Shown in pieces: positions 57,533 through 64,000 of a stretch of DNA of 64,000 bases. Under the pieces are notes generated by a model. That model worked only from the letters and a program-made list of their open reading frames with translations. It had not been told where the DNA came from and searched no databases. Within the stretch, counting starts at the first letter, position 1; each line of letters opens with the position of its first letter. This stretch comes from Rosellinia necatrix. Its lineage: Eukaryota; Ascomycota; Sordariomycetes; Xylariales; Xylariaceae. The DNA lies in NCBI GenBank assembly GCA_021209875.1, contig JAGYVD010000009.1, positions 2,542,001-2,606,000 of the forward strand, written 5' to 3'. Made by a program: the position numbers and the translations under genes.

Positions 57533-59345
57533 TCAGTTCTTGTATGGCTTGGGCCCAACCATAAGCTCAGGCTTGACTAGAGTATCGAACTCATCCGATG
57601 TCAGAGCGTTCAGCTCCATGGCGCTGCCCTTTAGAGTAAGGCCCTTCTTATGAGCGTTCTTAGCAACTTTGGAAGCCATGTCGTAGCCAATCTTGGGGTT
57701 GAGGCAAGTGACGAGCATGAGACTGTCGCATGATCGTGTTAGCATTCGCAAACCATAGTTCGCCATAATACATATAAAGCTCTACTTACGATTCCTTCAT
57801 AATGTTGGCAATCTTCTCTTCATTGGCCTGGAGACCCTCAACCAAGTTCTTCTCGAATGACCGCATGCCATCAGACAGTAGCCTAGTGCTGTGGAGCAGA
57901 TTACGGATGATAAGGGGCTTGTAAACGTTGAGCTCAAACTGGCCGTTCATACCGCCGATTGTGGTAGCGACGTGGTTACCCATGACCTGGGCGCAGACCA
58001 TGGTCAGCGCCTCGCACTGCGTGGGATTGACCTTGCCGGGCATGATGCTAGAGCCGGGTTCGTTCTCCGGCAACACCAGCTCGCCGAGGCCGCAGCGGGG
58101 GCCACTGCCGAGGTAGCGGATATCTTGGGCAATCTTGGTAAGCGACGCGGCCAGCGTGTTTAGGGATCCAGAGGCCTGGACGATGGCGTCATGGGCAGCA
58201 AGTGCCTCGAATTTGTTGGGCGCCGTCTTGAACTCGGTACCAGTCATCTTGCTGACCTCCTCGGCGATGGCCTCTGCAAAACCCACAAACGTGTTGATGC
58301 CCGTCCCCACGGCGGTACCGCCCTGGGCGAGGAGCCTGAGGTCAGGTAGGGAGCTCTCTACTCGCTTGATGCCAAAGTCCAGTTGCGCGACGTAACCGGA
58401 GAATTCCTGGGCCAAGGTGAGGGGCGTAGCGTCTTGAAGATGCGTCCGTCCAATCTTGATGATGTTCTTGGCTTCGAAATCGTCAACCTTCTTCTGCAGG
58501 GCGTCACGGAGGCTCTTGAGCGAAGGCAGAAGCGACTCTTCGATCTCGAGGACGGCGGCAATGTGCATGACGGTAGGGAAGGTGTCGTTGGACGAGGCGG
58601 ATCGGTTGACATGGTCATTGGGGTGAACGGGCTTCTTGGAACCCATCGTGCCGCCCAGGATCTCGATGGCTCGATTGGAGATGACCTCGTTGGCATTCAT
58701 GTTGGACTGTGTGCCGGAGCCGGTCTGCCAGACCACAAGGGGGAAATGATCGATAAGCTTCAGGTCGGCGACCTCGGCGGCGGCCTGCTGGATGGCCTTG
58801 CCAACCTTCTCGTCTGATGACACCCTCGCGCTGGTAAGCGTCGAACCGGGCTTCACTCATGGCGTAGATGTGGGAGGGGGTTTTGTGTGCATACCAAGTC
58901 CATATCGCATATTCACAGTAGCGGCAGCTCCCTTCAGAATACCGAATGCCCTGACGATGGGAGGCGGCATGCGGTCTTGGGGCTGGTTGATGCGGAAGTT
59001 CTCGAGGGACCGCTCGGTCTGGGCGCCCCAGTACTTGTCGGCGGGCACCTGGATCTCGCCAAAGGCATCGCTCTCGGTCCTGGTGTTTGCAGCCATTCTG
59101 GTGGATGTGGCGTGGAGATTGCGCTGGAACTGGAGGGGGTATTTCGCGTGGGCAGAGAGGCGGCTTGGGTTTGAGGAGATGTATGACGAGGATGTAGAGG
59201 GGGTGGAGGAGGAGGAGGAGGGGCTAGAGGAGACCGAGGAGGCACTGGAGTATTGGCATGTGCAAAGCGCTCGTGGAGCCGCCCTCGGCCGCAGGACGGA
59301 CCGGCCAGTACCTGCCGTAGCCGTAGCTCGTACCGATCGAAACAT
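57533..59345 (-). CDS. FUM1: Fumarate hydratase, class II
   Basis: Interconverts fumarate and malate in the TCA cycle; fungal enzyme normally shared between mitochondrion and cytosol. Exons 58895-59345, 57790-58813 and 57533-57722 give 554 residues from the ATG at 59345; an upstream ATG at 59411 would add 22. A Ser-rich presequence precedes the mature start [27 protein letters not shown]. Active-site motifs are [40 protein letters not shown] and the signature [13 protein letters not shown], all intact. The C-terminal domain ends [17 protein letters not shown]. The first splice joins MRYGL to DEKVGKAI and removes an alternative open frame. The upstream ATGs and the one opening the mature part could yield two isoforms. 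Confidence 0.96.
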
Positions 59346-60128
59346 GGCGACGCCGGCTGTTTGCTCGATATGCGATGGTAGGGGTATGGAAGGAGCAGCT
59401 AATGGAGCCAATTGGGGATTAAAAATAACAAGGTTCGTAGATTCAAGGTGTGCTGTACAGATATTTAATGGTAGTTACTTGTGCGCATTGACGAGTTAAG
59501 GCGTTGAGGGGGAGAAATTAAATATATATTAAAAAAGAGAAAAAAAAAAAGCCGCGAAACACACCGCAGCGCCGGTTGATGGCTAGAATTTTATTGTCTG
59601 GCTTCACCTACAAGTACCTAGGTTATCTACCTGTCTATCCCAATTACATGCCTAGGTACGCTATGGCACCTGCAGTATGTATGTACCTACCAACCTACCT
59701 ATGCTGCGCTTTTACATACCCATGTTTCCGGGAAACCCCGAGAGTGGAACCGGGTCAATAGATCCCGGCATCTACGCTATAAAGCCTCAATTTACGCTGT
59801 TCCCCTGATGTTCTTCCCGGGTAGCTTCTCTTAAATTTAAGGCCCCTGATGGCGGGGTAGCTGAGTGAGATGCCGGCACACCAGCATGCAAACCCCACCA
59901 TAAGCCAACGCAACGCGATGGCAACTTTTGAAAAATTAGGTGATTATCAAGCAACGAAACTCACCTTCGACAAATATCCACCACCGAACCAACCTTGGCT
60001 CCCGAGCCCTTCCTGTCTATTTATAAGCCCCTATACGTAGCGCGAGCGTCACTAACACAAATTGTGCACTCCTATTCCGTTCACTCTTACAACGTACCTC
60101 TGTACTCGTACGCAAAAAAACATCCACC
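59346..60128. other. Divergent promoter region
   Basis: Between fumarase and SQT1. TACCTACC words near 59685-59700 and an A-rich run at 59530-59550. No gene recognised. Confidence 0.4.
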
Positions 60129-61544
60129 ATGACTGCCCCTCACCAAATCGACGCAGACGATGCGCCCGAAATGCTCGACGCCGATGACGCCCATGAAGTG
60201 ATTGAGGAGTACGACGAGGACGAGCTGATGGACTCTGGCGATGAAGAGCTCGCCGATGAAGAGGCCGTAGAGACCACCCTCCGCAACGACAGCGTCGCCG
60301 CCTTTGATGCATTCGGGGGCGGAGTATTCGCTATCGCGCAACATCCCACAAAACCAAACTTGATCGCAACCGGTGGAAGCGAGGGCAGCGCGGACGACAT
60401 GCCGGGCAAGGGCTATGTCCTCAGAATAGATGCGCCGCCAACCAAGAACAGGAAGCCCGAGGTCTTATTTGAGATTGCGCAGCACTCCGATTCGATCGTC
60501 GCGTTAGCCTTCACCCTACCCCACGGGGAATTCCTGGTATCGGGTGGCATGGAGGGCAGAGTAGCTGTTCACAAATGTTCGGAGAACGCACAAGGAGTAG
60601 TGTCCTTTGCGTTCCATTCAGACGCGAAAGAAGCGGAGGAAGGCGCCGACGTCAACTGGATCGCCCCATGCCCTGTACCCGCCAACTCCCAAATCGAACC
60701 GAACACCATCGCCTTTGGGCTCCAGGACGGCTCGGTCTGGATCGCCACAATTGATCCCGAAGCCGAGGTTCAACTAGCCCGGCCCTACACCCTGAGACAG
60801 CAATCGTGTAACGCGGGTGCCTGGTCGCCAGACGGCAAGTTCCTCGCTACCATCTACGACGATGGTTCTCTTGACGTATGGGATGTCTGGGGGGAGGCCG
60901 CAGCCCAGGGGCTTACAAACAAGAATGGGCAAACGGTTGTTTCGCTCGATAGCTCTGATAAGCGCTTCGCGGTGGAGGGCGGGTTGATCTCTGTCGCGAT
61001 TGACCCCAAATCAACGTTTGTCGCGGTTGGTGGTGACCATGGTGCGATCAAGATTGTTAGTTTACCCCGTCTAGCCGCCGGTAGTGGCGGTGCTAGGGCA
61101 GGGGGCAGTCAAGGTGGTAAGATTCTGGCCGATTTGCGCACTCAGAGCGACAGTATCGAGAGTCTCAGTTTCTCACCTACCAAACCGCTTCTTGCCGCAA
61201 GCAGTCTCGATGGCAGTATCTGTGTTTACGATACATCACGTTCGTTTACACCCAAAAGGCACATTACAGAAGCGCATGAAACCTTCAGCATACCCAAAGT
61301 CGAATTCATTTCTGGCTTCGGCGATGGTTGGCTATTGACTAGTTGCGGCACGGATGGTGTCGTCCGGCGGTGGAACTTTCATGGTGCCGCCGACACTCCG
61401 ACAGGGAGTATGGTGAAGGAGTGGAGGGGACACAGCGTCCAAAAGGACGGCGTTGGTGGTGTGTTAGGATTTGTTCAGAGCAGCACAGGACAACAGATTG
61501 TGACGGCAGGCGATGATAATCATGTTTATGTCTTCGAGACATAG
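60129..61544 (+). CDS. SQT1: WD40 protein Sqt1, ribosomal protein L10 chaperone
   Basis: Homologue of yeast Sqt1 and animal AAMP; the yeast protein binds nascent Rpl10 (uL16) and escorts it to pre-60S particles. Intronless, 471 residues. An acidic N-terminus (DADDAHEVIEEYDEDELMDSGDEELADEE) precedes a beta-propeller with WD-like repeats at, for example, AIAQHPTKPNLIATGG, LAFTLPHGEFLVSGG, GAWSPDGKFLATIYDDGSLDVWDV, LSFSPTKPLLAASSLDGSICVYD, and the closing GQQIVTAGDDNHVYVFE. The acidic tail followed by the propeller matches the family order. The ATG follows a CCACC context. Confidence 0.92.
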   Translation: MTAPHQIDADDAPEMLDADDAHEVIEEYDEDELMDSGDEELADEEAVETTLRNDSVAAFDAFGGGVFAIAQHPTKPNLIATGGSEGSADDMPGKGYVLRIDAPPTKNRKPEVLFEIAQHSDSIVALAFTLPHGEFLVSGGMEGRVAVHKCSENAQGVVSFAFHSDAKEAEEGADVNWIAPCPVPANSQIEPNTIAFGLQDGSVWIATIDPEAEVQLARPYTLRQQSCNAGAWSPDGKFLATIYDDGSLDVWDVWGEAAAQGLTNKNGQTVVSLDSSDKRFAVEGGLISVAIDPKSTFVAVGGDHGAIKIVSLPRLAAGSGGARAGGSQGGKILADLRTQSDSIESLSFSPTKPLLAASSLDGSICVYDTSRSFTPKRHITEAHETFSIPKVEFISGFGDGWLLTSCGTDGVVRRWNFHGAADTPTGSMVKEWRGHSVQKDGVGGVLGFVQSSTGQQIVTAGDDNHVYVFET

Positions 61545-63492
61545 GTATATATACCACAACTATAATCTAGACAGCAGGTAAGGTTTGATCGGTGGGCTTA
61601 CCCTGGTTACCCCTCCCCACCCCCTCCAACTTGCGTCGACATACCGGAACCATCAGAAGGTATGGTTACCAAAGCTCTGCCTTTGAAGCACAGAGTCAGC
61701 AGATCGCAGGTGATAGCCTCGTCCTCATGCCTCCCGCTGTTTTGCTCACCAATACCAATTACACACCAGATTTTTTTTTTTTTTTGCACCTCAGCACATT
61801 TTACTAGTAGTTGACCAAAGTAGCTTTTCCCAAAGCATTAATCAATGGGTCTTCCATTAAAGTATTTCCCGCTCAAAGTATTATTCTTGCGTCGTTGAAC
61901 AAGGCTCACGACCAAAATGCTGCTATATTAAACAACACATTGATATTTGTGGCCGGCGTAGACTATACAGAATGGGTTATCGAGGTACGATACACTTTGC
62001 TAGCGAAACGATACATTCCTCACGGCTTACTTCATAGAGACTCGTCAAGGGGCAGTAACGGAACCTAGGTAGGTATGTAGCATTGTGCGCCACGGGCCTT
62101 TAGAGCTCATCCAAGCAACAATATGTAATTCTCAATATGCGTGCGTGAGACGCAAGGTCCTCCCTCTCAGGGTCGATAGAGCCGAGTTAACGGTATTGGC
62201 TGCGGGGGCATTCGGAGCAGCGTGCATGTCTGGCTGACCCAGAATTCATCGTTAAATGTCAATAACGCCAATCCGATGCCTTAAAACCCCTTGGCAGGTA
62301 GTCACGCTAAGCACCGACATACACAACATACGTCCCGAGAAGCGAAACGTTCGGAACTCCGAATTCTACCCTTATACTTGCAGCAGATGCCGGCAAAGGA
62401 CGGCGTAAACCTCTGTCTACACCAGAGGCGATAAGCGCTGACGAAATGCTGGTATGTGTCGGTTAGAGACTCTGGCTGTTTTGGATATGCTTGCCCCCGA
62501 GACGACAGCAGAGCTTGGGCGGATGGCAAACGGGTTGCAGTCAGGTCCCTCGACTGCTGTGGGATGGGATGAGACTGAGGGGCCTTAGAGCTCTCTATGT
62601 TGATGTGCTCGTGCGTCCAGGTTAGGCAATTGCAGGTAGGCAAAAGGGATTATGGAGAAATCAGCGAGGGACGAGGCAGCGACGCAAAGCCAGCAGGGTC
62701 ACGAGTGCGCACCATAGGTCAATGCAGCAGCATCGGTTGTAAGGATGTAAAGTATCCGTGGTGGAGATGGGCAATATATGAATAGGCATGCTGTATGCAC
62801 ATCACGAAATCAAGTTCTGCCATGTTCGTAGTATAGTGGGATCAGTGCATGCCATGTCAGTCAGTCGACTACGTGGAAACCATTGCCTCTGCACGTTGAG
62901 TGTAAGCTCGTGTGGCCTTATTACATTGTGCGGACACCTGGTCTCGCACTAGAGGCATCACCGACAACCCTCGGGGGAAAGGGAGAAAATATGACTCCTT
63001 AAGCTATTCGATAGATCTCTCGATCATCGATCACTGGGCTTCCTCTAGGTTACGCCGGTGAGGCCACCGGGGATTGGATTTAACGAGATTCATATATATT
63101 TTCATAGGGACTGACTGGATTGGTGCCGTTTTACTCCGGTGAGAGAGTTCGGGCATTGACCAAAATCTGACCTATGGCTGTTGGCGGCTGTAGAACTGAC
63201 GGGCTGGGCTCTAGATAGCACCCGAATCCAAGGGGCCGATGTCCTCCGCGTCCCCTCGGTATTTCAATTTGCATTGGCAAAGAATATTCTCCCCCGCAGT
63301 GGCAGGACATGAATGAAGATGGAGGGCAGGTATATGCTAAGGCGTCAGAGAATATGACGAGCCAACACATACTAATGCGTGAGACGAGCTCGTCGTCCCT
63401 TCCCCTTCATTTCGTCGAGGTGCGCTAGTAGAGAGAGCTGAAGAGAGGTATTTGGCATGGCCGTACTCTGGGCCATGGCACAATGATGCATC
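61545..63492. other. Intergenic region
   Basis: 1.9 kb with a T15 run near 61770-61785. Small frames (for example 62302-62643) have no recognisable domain. No tRNA fold found by eye. Confidence 0.4.
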
Positions 63493-64000
63493 CTAATTTA
63501 CTCCTTCTGAGTCCCCGATGTTGGCGTAAAGGGACGAATTCTCCAATTCCGCGGCGATGGACCTCACGGTCTGTTGAGAAACACGGCTGCCTACAATAAA
63601 CGGTAGGCCTCTCCGGCGAGCCGTCCAGCCGATAACAGCAAGCGCCTCAGCTGCGGGTTCGAATCGTTTGGCGAGTTGCCAGCTCAGACAGTCGACGGCC
63701 GTGACATCCGCCCTCCCTTGCGCGATGGCCACGATCGAACTGCGGTGCCCTCCGCTCTCCAGCCGTTCGGAGAAAATGCCGAGATCCTCGCCCAACGCGT
63801 TCAGGTCGCGCTCGAGGCCGAGCAGACCAGACATGGAGTCATTGGAATTGTACGCAAGACGCTTGCCTCGCAGGGCGTCCAGGGCCAAGTGCGGCCGTCC
63901 ATCCGACGGCGGCGGCACGTCGTCCGCGGTCCGCCTGGCCACGACGGCGCTGGAATAAAACTCGGCGCGGCCGCCTTGGACGTCGGTGTAGTCCTGCTGG
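63493..64000 (-). CDS. PhnD-like periplasmic-binding-fold protein, partial
   Basis: Cut by the right edge, so the N-terminal part is missing. The visible C-terminal 169 residues resemble the PhnD/phosphonate-binding-protein-like domain (PF12974 type). Evidence is the YNSNDSMSGLLGL motif, then SGGHRSSIVAIAQGRADVTAVDCLSW, then a hinge strand ALAVIGWTARRRGLPFIVG. In bacteria this fold delivers phosphonate or phosphate to ABC transporters; in fungi the role of such free-standing proteins is not established to my knowledge. The stop is TAG at 63493-63495. The frame stays open to the window end without a start codon. Confidence 0.7.
   Translation of the reverse strand, partial: QQDYTDVQGGRAEFYSSAVVARRTADDVPPPSDGRPHLALDALRGKRLAYNSNDSMSGLLGLERDLNALGEDLGIFSERLESGGHRSSIVAIAQGRADVTAVDCLSWQLAKRFEPAAEALAVIGWTARRRGLPFIVGSRVSQQTVRSIAAELENSSLYANIGDSEGVN

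Noticed and set aside
63650..63675. GGTTCGAATC, resembling a tRNA B box
   Set aside because: No matching A box, anticodon stem or acceptor arm around it, and it lies inside the PhnD-like coding frame.
1..64000. CRISPR arrays, rRNA genes, complete transposons, viral genes
   Set aside because: None seen on either strand. Direct repeats present are simple tandem arrays without spacers.

Overview
The window is nuclear DNA of a filamentous ascomycete (Pezizomycotina, most likely Sordariomycetes). Genes are broken by short GT-AG introns of about 50-270 bases. The gene set is typically fungal: Sho1, DASH Spc19, dynactin RO-10, Rpn5, Zn2Cys6 regulators, GH31 and cellobiose-dehydrogenase-type enzymes. 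There is no operon structure, no CRISPR array, no rRNA, and no tRNA or intact transposon that I can recognise. I recognise 22 protein genes, one of them cut by the right edge, plus one unrecognised long ORF. Almost all exon joins given below were checked by reading frame and summed length.

Left housekeeping block (0-10.4 kb): proteasome lid subunit Rpn5, an FSH1-type serine hydrolase, ATP synthase subunit J (a four-exon gene for only 61 residues), a mitochondrial NIPSNAP protein, a Rogdi/Rav2 protein with one apparent frameshift, and RNase P/MRP subunit Pop7. Next come an FAD amine-oxidase-like gene and a flavodehydrogenase of the cellobiose dehydrogenase family (10.9-15.4 kb). The latter is preceded by what looks like a decayed haem domain. 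A CRAL-TRIO lipid-transfer gene follows.

Accessory block (18.4-30.2 kb): an EthA/MymA-type Baeyer-Villiger monooxygenase, an HSL-type alpha/beta hydrolase and a membrane short-chain dehydrogenase, all on the minus strand. They are followed by a divergent Zn2Cys6 regulator and a cytochrome P450. The first three enzyme types would fit an oxidation, ester-cleavage and redox route for a ketone or aldehyde. A 17-base element carrying a CGG-N3-CCG inverted repeat occurs, with one mismatch, upstream of the monooxygenase and in the dehydrogenase/regulator intergenic region. It is a candidate operator for the cluster regulator.

From 30.2 to 36.9 kb the DNA is gene-poor and AT-richer, with one SAM methyltransferase. 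The right side holds a secreted GH31 alpha-glucosidase, a free-standing mitochondrial N-acetyl-gamma-glutamyl-phosphate reductase lacking the kinase half usual in fungi, an unrecognised repetitive protein, Spc19 (second apparent frameshift), Sho1, RO-10, an AVT-type vacuolar amino acid transporter, fumarase, the Rpl10 chaperone Sqt1, and a PhnD-like protein running off the window.

The least expected structure is compositional. Several genes on both strands contain islands in which nearly every third codon base is G or C. Within these the wobble base switches, in coding direction, from mostly G to mostly C.
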